A DNA stretch of 64,000 nucleotides, from positions 7,142-71,141 of the forward strand of contig UQUZ01000009.1 of the NCBI GenBank assembly GCA_900544375.1, read 5' to 3'. The position numbers were made by a program, and so were the translations under genes. The stretch is from an uncultured Oscillospiraceae bacterium. Lineage in GTDB: Bacteria > Bacillota > Clostridia > Oscillospirales > Acutalibacteraceae. Below the pieces are notes generated by a model. It saw only the letters and a list, made by a program, of their open reading frames with translations, did not search any database and was not told the DNA's origin. Of the stretch, positions 41,796-50,334 are shown one piece after another; position 1 is the first letter of the stretch, and each line of letters starts with the position of its first letter.

Positions 41796-41966
41796 GGTTT
41801 TCAAATAAAAAAGTTCAATTTGTACCTTTTGTCTAAATAATATCATTTTTATTAGAGAAATACTAGACTATTTGCTTTATTTATTATATAATCCTTCCGT
41901 AATGCTTTGACGATGATCGGATTCGATGCAAAGTGTTTCAGATTGTTCACAGAAAAGAGGGAGTTT

Positions 41967-44450
41967 ATGAAAACAGGGAAAAAATTGTTCAGCCTAGTGC
42001 TGGCGGGTGCGCTTTTCCTACAGGTGGGGTTGCCCGCGGCGCAGGCGGCAGGCGAGCAGAGCCAAGCGCAGCAATATGCACAGCAGATTGCCTACCAAAC
42101 GGAGGCTGAGGGAATTGTTTTGCTAAAGAATAAAAACAATTGCCTGCCGCTGGAGGGGAAGCAGGTGAACGTGTTTGGAGCGGCATCTGTCAAGCCGTAC
42201 TATGGCGGCGGAGGCTCTGGGCAAATCGATAGCAGCGATGTGACAGATTTTTATACGGCGCTGGAGCAGGCGGGCGTGGCTTATAATACCGAGCTGAAAT
42301 CCGCCTATACACGCTGGAGCCAGATGCATTCGCTCAACTTGAAAGAAATACTCGGCGCGAAAGACTTTTTCTCCTTTGGGACAAAGCTTCTCTTCGGCAG
42401 CGTTGCAAAGGTGGAGATGCCGGTGAACCGCATGACCGCAAAGGTGAAGCGGAATGCGAAAAAGTACTCGGATACGGCAATCTTTTACTATGGCCGTTCC
42501 GGCTCTGAAGGCGCGGATCTGACAGAGGAGAACCTGCGCCTGACGAAGGAAGAGCGGGCAGTGCTTGATTATGTAACGCGGGAATACCGGCACGTTATCG
42601 TGGTGTTCAACGTGGCCAATATGCCGGAGATGGGCTGGCTGGAGGAGTATGATACGATTGACGCAGCTCTGATGATCGGCATCCCGGGCACCGTTGGCAT
42701 GCAGGCTGTGGCTGATGTGCTTGCAGGCAAGGTGAACCCCTCCGGCAGGCTGACCGATACGATTGCATACCAGGTGGAGGATCATCCTTCCAGCGCTAAT
42801 TTTGGCAACTACCGCTATCCGGGCACCCTGAAAACCTATATCGAATATCAAGAAAGCATCTATGTCGGCTACCGCTATTTTGAAACCTTTGCGCCGGAAA
42901 AAGTGCAGTATCCATTTGGATATGGCCTTTCCTACACGGATTTCCGCTGGGACGTCCACTCGATCTCCACAGATGGAGAAACGGTGAAGGCAGAGGTGCA
43001 GGTGACCAACTGCGGCCAGCGCGCAGGCAAGGATGTGGTGCAGGTATACTTTTCCGCGCCATACCAGAAGGGCGGCTTGGAAAAGAGCGCGATCTGCCTG
43101 GCGGGTTACGCCAAAACGGAGCTGCTTGCACCCGGCGCCTCTCAAACGGTAACTGTCCAATTCGACTTTTCTGATATGGCCTCCTATGGGGAGAAGGAGC
43201 AGGCTTGGGTGCTGGAAGCGGGAGATTATACCGTGAGCGTCCGGCGCAATGTGCGCCAGAGCGTGGCGGAGGAACAGCTCCCTCTGGCCGAGCGGAAGGT
43301 TTTGCGCTACGATGATAAAACCGGCGCGCCGATTCAAAACCTCTTCTCCGACGTCAATGGGGAGATCACCTATTTTTCCCGCAGCAATCCGGAGGCGACT
43401 TATCCGCAAGGCCCCATGACCAAGCTAACCGACGCCGTGCGCAACGCGGATACGGAGCCCGCGCCGAAAACGGAGGGCACCGTGCCCACCACGGGCGCGG
43501 TATATGAAACCGGCACGATTACCCTTCAGGATGTTTACCGCGACGAATCCCTATGGGATGCGTTTTTGGATCAGTTCACGTTGGATGAGATGATCAATTT
43601 GGTTGGAGACTGCGGCTACCATACGCGGGCAATCGACCGCTTGGGCATCCCTGCCACAGTTGATAACGATGGCCCCGCCAGCATCAAGGGGAAGAACGGG
43701 TTCTTCGCCTCAGAGGAGAGCATCGCCTTCCCGACGGAAACGATCATTGCCTGCACTTATAACGACAGCCTCGCCCAACAGATGGGCGTGGCAATCGGCA
43801 AATCCGCCGCAGAGCTCGGCACGCACGTTTGGTATGCGCCGGCGGCCAACCTGCACCGCAACCCCTTGGGCGGGCGGAACTTTGAATATTATTCCGAGGA
43901 TCCGCTGCTCTCCGGCAAAATGGCCGCGGCGGTAACGCGCGGCGCACAGAGTGAAAACGTGGTCGTTACCATCAAGCACTTTGCGCTCAACGATCAGGAA
44001 ACTAACCGCTTCGGCGTATTTACCTGGTGCAATGAGCAGGCAATGCGGGAGCTCTACCTCAAGCCCTTTGAGATCGCGGTCAAGGAGGGTGAGGCATATG
44101 GCATTATGTCCAGCCTCAACCGCATTGGCGCGCAGTGGTGCGGCGGAAGCTACGCATTGCTTACTCAGCTTCTCCGGGAAGAGTGGGGCTTTGACGGCAT
44201 GGTCATCACAGACGCTTATATGAACCTTACCGGCACGGGCTATATGAACCCGAACCTTGCCGTGTATGCAGGCAACGACGAGCTGCTGTGCATGGTGTGG
44301 CCGCTGCGGAAGCTGCCGCTGGTGGCTTCCATGAAACGGGCCTATCGAAACGACCCGATTGGGTACGGAGAGGCGCTGCGCAAATGCGTCAAAAATATCT
44401 GTGTGGCCAAGATGCGGACGAATGCGTTCCTTACCACCATTGGACAATAG
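41967..44450 (+). CDS. Exported GH3 beta-glycosidase with swapped domain order
   Basis: An 827-residue exported enzyme: signal peptide to about residue 28 (QVGLPAAQAA). Domain order is reversed from usual GH3. First the alpha/beta sandwich (EAEGIVLLKNKNNCLPL, GIPGTVGMQAVADVLAGKVNPSGRL), then a fibronectin III-like domain (YPFGYGLSYTDF onward), and last the barrel (FTLDEMINLVGDCGYHT, GGRNFEYYSEDPLLSG, IKHFALNDQETNRFG, MVITDAYMN with the nucleophile Asp). Such permuted GH3 glucosidases are known from Ruminococcus. The start is chosen at MKTGKKLF, just before the signal peptide. Cleaves beta-linked oligosaccharides at the surface. Confidence 0.93.
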   Translation: MKTGKKLFSLVLAGALFLQVGLPAAQAAGEQSQAQQYAQQIAYQTEAEGIVLLKNKNNCLPLEGKQVNVFGAASVKPYYGGGGSGQIDSSDVTDFYTALEQAGVAYNTELKSAYTRWSQMHSLNLKEILGAKDFFSFGTKLLFGSVAKVEMPVNRMTAKVKRNAKKYSDTAIFYYGRSGSEGADLTEENLRLTKEERAVLDYVTREYRHVIVVFNVANMPEMGWLEEYDTIDAALMIGIPGTVGMQAVADVLAGKVNPSGRLTDTIAYQVEDHPSSANFGNYRYPGTLKTYIEYQESIYVGYRYFETFAPEKVQYPFGYGLSYTDFRWDVHSISTDGETVKAEVQVTNCGQRAGKDVVQVYFSAPYQKGGLEKSAICLAGYAKTELLAPGASQTVTVQFDFSDMASYGEKEQAWVLEAGDYTVSVRRNVRQSVAEEQLPLAERKVLRYDDKTGAPIQNLFSDVNGEITYFSRSNPEATYPQGPMTKLTDAVRNADTEPAPKTEGTVPTTGAVYETGTITLQDVYRDESLWDAFLDQFTLDEMINLVGDCGYHTRAIDRLGIPATVDNDGPASIKGKNGFFASEESIAFPTETIIACTYNDSLAQQMGVAIGKSAAELGTHVWYAPAANLHRNPLGGRNFEYYSEDPLLSGKMAAAVTRGAQSENVVVTIKHFALNDQETNRFGVFTWCNEQAMRELYLKPFEIAVKEGEAYGIMSSLNRIGAQWCGGSYALLTQLLREEWGFDGMVITDAYMNLTGTGYMNPNLAVYAGNDELLCMVWPLRKLPLVASMKRAYRNDPIGYGEALRKCVKNICVAKMRTNAFLTTIGQ

Positions 44451-44476
44451 TTGAAGCGATCTGCTATCCATCAGCA

Positions 44477-44512
44477 GGCGGGACGTGGAAGATTCCACGC
44501 CCCGCCTTTTTT
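44477..44512 (+). terminator. Terminator of the permuted GH3 gene
   Basis: GGCGGGACGTGGAA pairs with TTCCACGCCCCGCC (one bulge), followed by TTTTTT. Confidence 0.85.
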
Positions 44513-44523
44513 GAGGGAAACGC

Positions 44524-47118
44524 TTATTTTTGTGTGGCAGAGGAGCTCTCCTGAGCCGGTATCTGCGCGATGCTTCCGTTGGGAAGCATCCGTTTGCTGA
44601 AATAGCGGTATACGAAGGAGATCAGGAGCATTAACGCGCCAAAGACGAAGAAGGAGACAATCCGCCTCCCCTCCGAGAGGCCGGCCAGGTCAAGCAGAAA
44701 GAGCTTTGCCAGCGCCAGGAAGGAGAGGCACAGGCCAAACCTGCGCATAGAGCCGTATCTGCGCCAGAAGCCGCAGAGGACCCAGCCGAGCGCCGTTGCC
44801 AGATACAGGGCGCTGATGAGCGGGTTGGAAAAGGCAAGCCGGAACTGGCCGAGCAGTAGCTCGGTGAGCAGCACGGTAAAGGCGGCGGATACGGTGAGCG
44901 GATAAATCTCGGCAGGGGCGCGGAAGCGTTTGACAAGTGTTCGGGTGAAGTCCGCCGCCGCCAAAACGGAGGCGATGTTGGAGGCGATTTGGAGTAGGAC
45001 CAGCCCGATCTGCACAGCCTGTGGAAAGAAATTCGCCTGCCGGAAATACACGCAGTTGACAATATGCACCATCAGGAAGGAACAGGCATAGATCAGCAGG
45101 CCGATCACCGCTGTCACATCATCCCGCAAGCGGGGCAGCCGGACCGCGAGACAGCCGACGGCGCAGCCTAGAAGAATGGTCAGGCTCAGCAGGAAGAGGT
45201 CCGTATGCAGCGCGTTTATATGAGCGGGGATCAGAGCGGGCAGGAAATATTGTGTAGCAAAGATGACATAGAGCCACAGGTTGAGCAGAAACCCGTATGG
45301 ATACACGCTTTGTATACCGCCCGTTGGTTTTCCTCTGTGTAGAATGACCGCCATGGGGAACAGACTGGCCGCTGTGACGCAGGTGTACGCAGCAGCGCAG
45401 GAGGGGAGGAATGCAAGCTTTGGAAGGGAGAGTTGCAGCATGGGGTACGCGATGAGCAGCGAGAGAATTGCCGCCGCGCCGACCAGCCAGCCCGCAAGCT
45501 CCAGGGGGCGGCGTTTTCCCTGCAAACCGGGCAGCAGGAAAAGCAGGGCTTCTGCCGTCCAGGCATAGACCGCGTAGGCATAGCTGAAGTAGAGCGGAAT
45601 AAGCAGAGAAAAAAGGATCGCAGCGCCCGCCGCTGCATACAGGCCTGTGCGTTCCTTCGGAACCCGTTTCCAAAGATACCCTGCTGTGCCCGCGAGGAGC
45701 AGGGTGAAGCAAAGCGGCTGTAGAAATGCATAGTTCGTGCTGGGGAACCTACCGGTCAGAAGGGAGAGCGCCACATAGCTCGCCATCAGGTTACAGCCTT
45801 GCAGAAGAAAGTCGTGGATTTTCAGTGCAGCCTGCGTACGCCGGGCATAGAAGAGCGGACCCGCCAGAAAAGCGAGGCAGGAGAAGGCGACCAGCAGGCA
45901 GGGCGTTAGCCTACAGAGCCAGCCGAGGCCTGTTGTTTCGAGCGGATAGAAGTTCGTTCGCTCACGAAAAAGGACTGCGAGAATAGAAAACGCGGCCGTG
46001 TTGAGCGCAAAGCCGACAAATTGCGCTGCGATCCATTTTTTACGGCACGCCGTCAGCAGAGAGAACAAGCACAGCCCTGCAAAATACAGCTCGCTGATCA
46101 CGAGAAGCGGCAGCGGTATCCCCGGCTGAAAAAAGAACACAAGAGCGGGCAAATAGCCGCCGATCATGGCAAAAGCCGCAATAACCTGTGCGTTGTGCCG
46201 TTGGGAGAGAAAAAAGGCCAGCGCAGTGATCAGCACGATTAGAGCGAAGGCCGCATAGGGTTGCAGCAGATGCAGCCAGAAAAAACAGGTGACCACGCTG
46301 ACATAGAGCAGTGCGACCCCGCCTGCGGATAGGCCGAGTGAAAACAGATCCCGCCGCCTGCCGCCGCGCCCCATCCATTCCCCCACGCCCAAGAAGAGGA
46401 ATGCCAGCAGAAACAGCATGCCGCCCTTGAAAGAATCCGGCAGCTTTGTGTAGGTGAAGCGTGCGGCGGCGACTGATCCAATTACGATGAGAAGAACGCC
46501 GATTTTGTTGAAGACGCTCAGGCCGATCAGCGCTTCAAAACGGCGGCCGCGCAGGGCGGCGCGGGCCTCCTGCCCGGTGAGCGGTTCGTTTTGCAATGCG
46601 CTGAAGGCCGGGGCCGCCCCCTCCTGCAAGGCGGCGGCGTTTGCCTCCCGCTCGCTGCGCAGGCGCGTGATGCGCTCGTCGAGCAGGGCGCGCAGCCGGT
46701 CAAATTCGGCGGATAGTTCGCTGAAGAGGGCTTCGTCTTCCTCTTTGGCCTGCCGCTGCAACAATTCGATGCGCTTACGTATCGTTTTTTCAAAGGCAAC
46801 TAATCGGTTTTCTTCCGCGGCATCCTGCGCCTGATAGTAGGCGGAGAGCCGCTTTGAGGCGAGCCGCAGCGCGAGCTGCTTTTCGCTGTAAAGCTTGGCG
46901 TGCAGCGCTTCCTGCACAGCTTCCAGCTCCTTTTTCAGTGTGTCACGGGTTTGCTCCGCCTGGCGGCAGCGGTTTGCTGTATGCGCCAGTTCCGCTTTGA
47001 GGCGATCGTTTTCCGTGAGGAAATCTTTGGCGCTGAGTGAGGCAATCTCTGCTTCCAGCTCCCACAGGGTTTGCTTTTGCGCATGCAGGAGGGCTGATAG
47101 ATGCTCTGTTGCTTTCAT
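44524..47118 (-). CDS. Large polytopic membrane protein, DUF2339-like
   Basis: An 864-residue protein. Residues 1-165 are a charged coiled coil (LEAEIASLSAKDFLTENDRL through LRSEREANAAALQ). From about 185, RFEALIGLSVFNKIGVLLIVIGSVAAA matches the DUF2339 start, then some 20 hydrophobic helices follow. The family occurs in diverse bacteria; one proposal is a cell-surface or transport role, but none is proven. The ATG at the complement of 47116-47118 has AAAGGAAG eight bases upstream. Runs of small plus-strand frames within it are shadows. Nothing else is clearly co-transcribed. Confidence 0.85.
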   Translation of the reverse strand: MKATEHLSALLHAQKQTLWELEAEIASLSAKDFLTENDRLKAELAHTANRCRQAEQTRDTLKKELEAVQEALHAKLYSEKQLALRLASKRLSAYYQAQDAAEENRLVAFEKTIRKRIELLQRQAKEEDEALFSELSAEFDRLRALLDERITRLRSEREANAAALQEGAAPAFSALQNEPLTGQEARAALRGRRFEALIGLSVFNKIGVLLIVIGSVAAARFTYTKLPDSFKGGMLFLLAFLFLGVGEWMGRGGRRRDLFSLGLSAGGVALLYVSVVTCFFWLHLLQPYAAFALIVLITALAFFLSQRHNAQVIAAFAMIGGYLPALVFFFQPGIPLPLLVISELYFAGLCLFSLLTACRKKWIAAQFVGFALNTAAFSILAVLFRERTNFYPLETTGLGWLCRLTPCLLVAFSCLAFLAGPLFYARRTQAALKIHDFLLQGCNLMASYVALSLLTGRFPSTNYAFLQPLCFTLLLAGTAGYLWKRVPKERTGLYAAAGAAILFSLLIPLYFSYAYAVYAWTAEALLFLLPGLQGKRRPLELAGWLVGAAAILSLLIAYPMLQLSLPKLAFLPSCAAAYTCVTAASLFPMAVILHRGKPTGGIQSVYPYGFLLNLWLYVIFATQYFLPALIPAHINALHTDLFLLSLTILLGCAVGCLAVRLPRLRDDVTAVIGLLIYACSFLMVHIVNCVYFRQANFFPQAVQIGLVLLQIASNIASVLAAADFTRTLVKRFRAPAEIYPLTVSAAFTVLLTELLLGQFRLAFSNPLISALYLATALGWVLCGFWRRYGSMRRFGLCLSFLALAKLFLLDLAGLSEGRRIVSFFVFGALMLLISFVYRYFSKRMLPNGSIAQIPAQESSSATQK

Positions 47119-47248
47119 GTGGTACACTTCCTTTCCCAAAATAATGCTATAAAAGTAGCCCTAAACTCCTCGCCTTAGGGGAAATGGAGCATTCCTTTCA
47201 TCGATGAGCGGTTGGTACACCGCGGGTAAGCATTCTTCTGTAATAAAA

Positions 47249-47284
47249 AGCGCGTGCCATCCTTACGGTTACAGGATAGCACGC
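47249..47284 (-). terminator. Terminator of the AgrC/AgrA-like operon
   Basis: On the minus strand, GCGTGCTATCCT pairs with AGGATGGCACGC (one mismatch), followed by GCTTTTTATTAC. It lies 70 bp after the kinase stop. Confidence 0.75.
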
Positions 47285-47356
47285 GTGGGGGCGAAACATC
47301 ACAGCATGTCATTTTTGGCCTTGCCCGTGTCATTTTTGGCATAGGGTCAAAATGAT

Positions 47357-48667
47357 TCAAAAATTGAATTTTATCACAATTGTAAATACCTGATCTTCAC
47401 AGCGGGTTATTAGCTCGCCATGATATTTTTTAAGCGTGGTACGGATGCTGCGCAAGCCAAAGCCGTGGCGCTCACGGTCGGCTTTTTCTGTCCGGTAAAG
47501 GCTGCCGAATTTGCGCGGCGGGGCTACGACGGGGTTTGCAACAGAGAGCACGAGGAAATTTTCCTCCTGCTGGATTCTCAAGCGAAGGTAGCGGCCGGTT
47601 GGGTCCGGTATCTTTTCGCAGGCTTCGATGGCGTTATCGAGCGCGTTGCTCAGGGCGATGCATAAGTCCATTGGCTGCACCTTTGTGCTGTGCAGATCGC
47701 ATACGTCAAAGGAGGTGTTGATTTGCTGCTTTTGAGCGGCAATTAGTTTTTCATTGAGAATGGCGTCCACTGCGGAATTGCCGCTGATTGCCACATAAGA
47801 CCGCTCCTCTACCGTGGCCGTCATCGCTTTGAGGTATTGCTTGAGCGCTTCGTATTCGCCCTGCTCAATCAGCGTGTTCATGCACAGCAGGTGATTATTC
47901 AAATCGTGGCGCAACTCGCGCATGTGGGTGTAAGCCTCCTCCATCCTGCGGATGGATTCCTTTTGCAGCGCCATCTGCTGCTCCAGAAGCTCATATTGGC
48001 CTCGCATTTCAAGCTGACTTTGCAGCCTTGCAAATAGGGTGAAAACCATGATGTTGATAAAGACAAGGCCGATGATTGCAACAAAAATATACTCCTGCAT
48101 ATAGGCTTCTCCGGGGAGCTTAGCCGAATAATATTGAAATACGGTCAGCGTAACGATCGTCGTTAGGGGGACGGAGGTGAGCATTACCCAATAGCGCAGA
48201 GAAATATTCTTTTTTTGCCGGGAAATAAAAACCATGAGCAGCATCACAAACAGAAACAGGATCATCTTAGGCAAAACGATCTCTAAAAGCCGATGCAGGA
48301 TATCCCCAGTCGGGAACAAAAACAACTCCTGCGGCAGGAAGGAGAGAGCAAAGGCAGACAATAGGTCGGAAAGAAACAAAACAGTGGAAAAAATCAGGTT
48401 ATAAAAAACCTTGATGCTCAACCGGCCTCGGAAAACCAACAGGGAGACGAGAAATACGAGCAGGATTTCCACTGCTGTTTTTACACTGATCACTGTGAGC
48501 CGCGCGCTGCTGGAAAACACCGCCGCAAGCAGCAGGATATAGCTGAGGCGCAGCGGCCATTTGCTGGCGTATTTGGGCTCAAACATGGCATTGAGCAGAG
48601 CGAAGGCAAGCGTGATTTCAAACACGGTGGCGAGCGCTCGAACAATTTGAAATAATACCGCTTCCAT
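47357..48667 (-). CDS. AgrC-like sensor histidine kinase (GHKL type)
   Basis: A 436-residue kinase. Six to seven membrane helices fill residues 1-210, as in peptide-sensing AgrC/ComD kinases. The linker helix carries MRELRHDLNNHLLCM with the phospho-acceptor His; the GHKL ATP site shows LSNALDNAIEAC (N box) and RHGFGLRSIRTTLKKYHG (G box). AAAGGAGG precedes the ATG. The gene is 21 bp after its LytTR response regulator. No agrB or agrD gene lies beside it, so the signal peptide, if any, is made elsewhere. Confidence 0.93.
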   Translation of the reverse strand: MEAVLFQIVRALATVFEITLAFALLNAMFEPKYASKWPLRLSYILLLAAVFSSSARLTVISVKTAVEILLVFLVSLLVFRGRLSIKVFYNLIFSTVLFLSDLLSAFALSFLPQELFLFPTGDILHRLLEIVLPKMILFLFVMLLMVFISRQKKNISLRYWVMLTSVPLTTIVTLTVFQYYSAKLPGEAYMQEYIFVAIIGLVFINIMVFTLFARLQSQLEMRGQYELLEQQMALQKESIRRMEEAYTHMRELRHDLNNHLLCMNTLIEQGEYEALKQYLKAMTATVEERSYVAISGNSAVDAILNEKLIAAQKQQINTSFDVCDLHSTKVQPMDLCIALSNALDNAIEACEKIPDPTGRYLRLRIQQEENFLVLSVANPVVAPPRKFGSLYRTEKADRERHGFGLRSIRTTLKKYHGELITRCEDQVFTIVIKFNF

Positions 48668-48688
48668 GGATGACAGCCTCCTTTCGCG

Positions 48689-49396
48689 CTACCGGAGAGA
48701 CCAGAGAAAGGCCTCGTTGGTTTCCCGGTAGCGCCGTTTGCTCACGGGGATGGTTTCTCCGGTTTTTAAGGTGAGGGCAGTGGCTCCCACCTTTTGAATT
48801 CCGTGCGCGTTGACGAGAAAGCTCTGGTGGCAGCGCACAAAATCCTTTTTTTTCAGGGCCTGCTCTACCTCATCGAGCTTGCGGTAGGTTTTATAGGCCT
48901 GCTGCGCCGTGTGGATCAGCAGAATCCGGCGGTCGCTTTCAAAATACCGAATGTCACACAGCGGGAGAGCGATGGTTTCACCGTCAAACTGAAAGCAGAA
49001 GCGCTCCTCCTGCTTATGCAGGAGCTCCTCGAGAACCTCGCGGAACACTAGCGGAAAGCTGTGGGAAAGCTCCGGCTTTAAAATATAGCGGAAGGCGCGC
49101 ACCTCATAGCCGTGAAACACATATTCCGCCGACGATGTGATAAAAACGATCAGGGCTTTGCTGTTGCACGCGCGGATGCGTTTTGCAGCAGCCATGCCGT
49201 CAATTCCATCCATTTTGATATCCAATAGGATTAGGTCAAAGGGCGTTCCCTCTTCGCAGGACCGGCAGAGCGACTCCCCATCCGCAAAAAGCAGGATCTG
49301 CGCATCCTCCCCGGCCTGGGCAAGCAGGTCGCGGCTCATGGAATACAAGGCGTCGCGCATGAACTTTTCATCATCACAAATGGCAATCTGCAACAA
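48689..49396 (-). CDS. LytTR-family response regulator (AgrA-like)
   Basis: The 235-residue regulator has an N-terminal receiver domain (AICDDEKFMRDAL with acidic pocket, DLILLDIKMDGIDG with the phospho-Asp, FITSSAEYVFHGYEVRAFRY) and a C-terminal LytTR DNA-binding domain (RYFESDRRILLIHT, FVRCHQSFLVNAHGI, ETIPVSKRRY). It starts at TTG, with GGAGGGGG just upstream. It pairs with the adjacent AgrC-like kinase. Targets are unknown; the tandem repeats upstream at 49443-49659 are candidate control sequences. A -10-like TATAAT lies at about 49423-49428 without a good -35. Confidence 0.93.
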   Translation of the reverse strand: MLQIAICDDEKFMRDALYSMSRDLLAQAGEDAQILLFADGESLCRSCEEGTPFDLILLDIKMDGIDGMAAAKRIRACNSKALIVFITSSAEYVFHGYEVRAFRYILKPELSHSFPLVFREVLEELLHKQEERFCFQFDGETIALPLCDIRYFESDRRILLIHTAQQAYKTYRKLDEVEQALKKKDFVRCHQSFLVNAHGIQKVGATALTLKTGETIPVSKRRYRETNEAFLWSLR

Positions 49397-49442
49397 GAGG
49401 CCCCCTCCCTTCCCGACTATTTATTATAGAATGCCCCCGTGC

Positions 49443-49540
49443 AAAAATGGCGTTGCCGCTCTGCGGTAGGAGGCGTTTCGCGCCGACAGGCATTTTTCCA
49501 ATGCTTCAAAGCCATAAGCTTTGAAGCTGTTTTACCATAC
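49443..49540. repeat. 98-bp tandem repeat, copy 1
   Basis: It begins AAAAATGGCGTTGCCGC and ends TTTTACCATAC. It contains GCTTCAAAGC/GCTTTGAAGC, a strong small hairpin, and AAAAATG at one end facing CATTTTT in the middle. Copy 2 follows at a 119-bp period with only three or four differences. Confidence 0.9.
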
Positions 49541-49561
49541 GCAGATAGGCTAACCTCTGCG

Positions 49562-49659
49562 AAAAATGGCGTTGCCGCTCTGCGGTAGGAGGCGTTTCAC
49601 GCCGACAGGCATTTTTTCAATGCTTCAAAGCCATAAGCTTTGAAGCTATTTTACCATAC
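49562..49659. repeat. 98-bp tandem repeat, copy 2
   Basis: Nearly identical to copy 1, including the hairpin and the AAAAATG/CATTTTT block. The 21-bp linker between copies is unique. Both copies lie between the AgrA-like gene and the terminator at 49752. No ORF is present. Confidence 0.9.
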
Positions 49660-49751
49660 AGCAAAGTCTTTTAAAAGGCAATCCCTATGATACAAAAAGT
49701 GGAATGAGACTAAATGGGGCGTTTTCTTCCCTCTGTTCTGCCCAAGATGCA

Positions 49752-49784
49752 ACAAGCCCGCCCGGTTAATCCGGGCGGGCTTGT
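49752..49784. terminator. Strong hairpin after the BceAB-like cluster
   Basis: ACAAGCCCGCCCGG, loop TTAA, CCGGGCGGGCTTGT. It lies 35 bp after the minus-strand stop of the small exported protein gene and probably ends the long minus-strand operon, with only a weak T-run (TTGTTG). Confidence 0.7.
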
Positions 49785-49818
49785 TGACACAGCGATAGAA
49801 GGCTGGGCGTGCTGTTTG

Positions 49819-50301
49819 TTAGGAAACGGTGATTTGTATTTTTCCGGAATACCCGATGAGGATAATCTCAACGCTGCTGCTGCCTATAGGGAGCGTGAGC
49901 GTGTTCGTACATGTGCCATTATCTTTGAGTAGAACCTTGGGTGCGTTGCTGCCGGAGCAGAAAAGAAGTTTTGCCCGCCCTCCTGTGCTGCTTAGCATAC
50001 AGGAAACAGTGATCGTATCGCCCGCCGGGCGCTTCAGTGCCGTGCCGCCGAAGAGAATCTCCCTGCCGCTGAAGTTTTGGTAAGCGGCCGTATAAGAGCC
50101 CGTATAGCTATCCCCTCCAGGAACTCGGATCCCTTGTAGGGCGGCGTCCGGCGTGCGGGCGAGCGCACCGCCTACCTGGAGCGCGTTATCGTAATGCCGG
50201 AGGATCGTATCCTTATCACAGGCCGGTATACCGGAGAGGATACAGCATATGGCGAGCAGGGCGGCCGCCAACGACAGGATGCGAATGAGGAAATAATGCA
50301 T
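49819..50301 (-). CDS. Small exported protein of unknown function, end of the Bce-like cluster
   Basis: A 160-residue protein with an N-terminal hydrophobic segment (about residues 4-27) ending GIPAC, an imperfect lipobox, and a short beta-rich domain with GGDSYTGSYTAAYQNFSGREILFGG, a Thr/Ser-rich sheet and the ending SGKIQITVS. I do not recognise it. It follows the BceB-like permease by 33 bp and lies at the end of the same run, so it may be the exported partner or an immunity-type factor. AAAGGAG precedes the ATG at somewhat long spacing. Confidence 0.7.
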   Translation of the reverse strand: MHYFLIRILSLAAALLAICCILSGIPACDKDTILRHYDNALQVGGALARTPDAALQGIRVPGGDSYTGSYTAAYQNFSGREILFGGTALKRPAGDTITVSCMLSSTGGRAKLLFCSGSNAPKVLLKDNGTCTNTLTLPIGSSSVEIILIGYSGKIQITVS

Positions 50302-50334
50302 GATTGTTGCAGCTCCTTTCGAAGCAGCCCTGCC

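Noticed and set aside
42123..43409. 428-codon minus-strand open frame within the permuted GH3 gene
   Set aside because: The plus strand encodes an unmistakable GH3 enzyme; the antisense frame has no motif or ribosome site.
47305..47345. Two direct copies of GTCATTTTTGGC
   Set aside because: Only 12 bp each, 20 bp apart, in a short intergenic gap; too little to call an operator or repeat element.
47175..47360. Short minus-strand frame after the AgrC-like kinase as an AgrD-like peptide gene
   Set aside because: It would begin with TTG just after the kinase stop without a ribosome site, runs through the terminator hairpin, and lacks the amphipathic helix and acidic tail of AgrD.
49443..49659. 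CRISPR-like array
   Set aside because: Only two long copies with one unique linker; unit length 98 bp and no cas genes. This is not a CRISPR.
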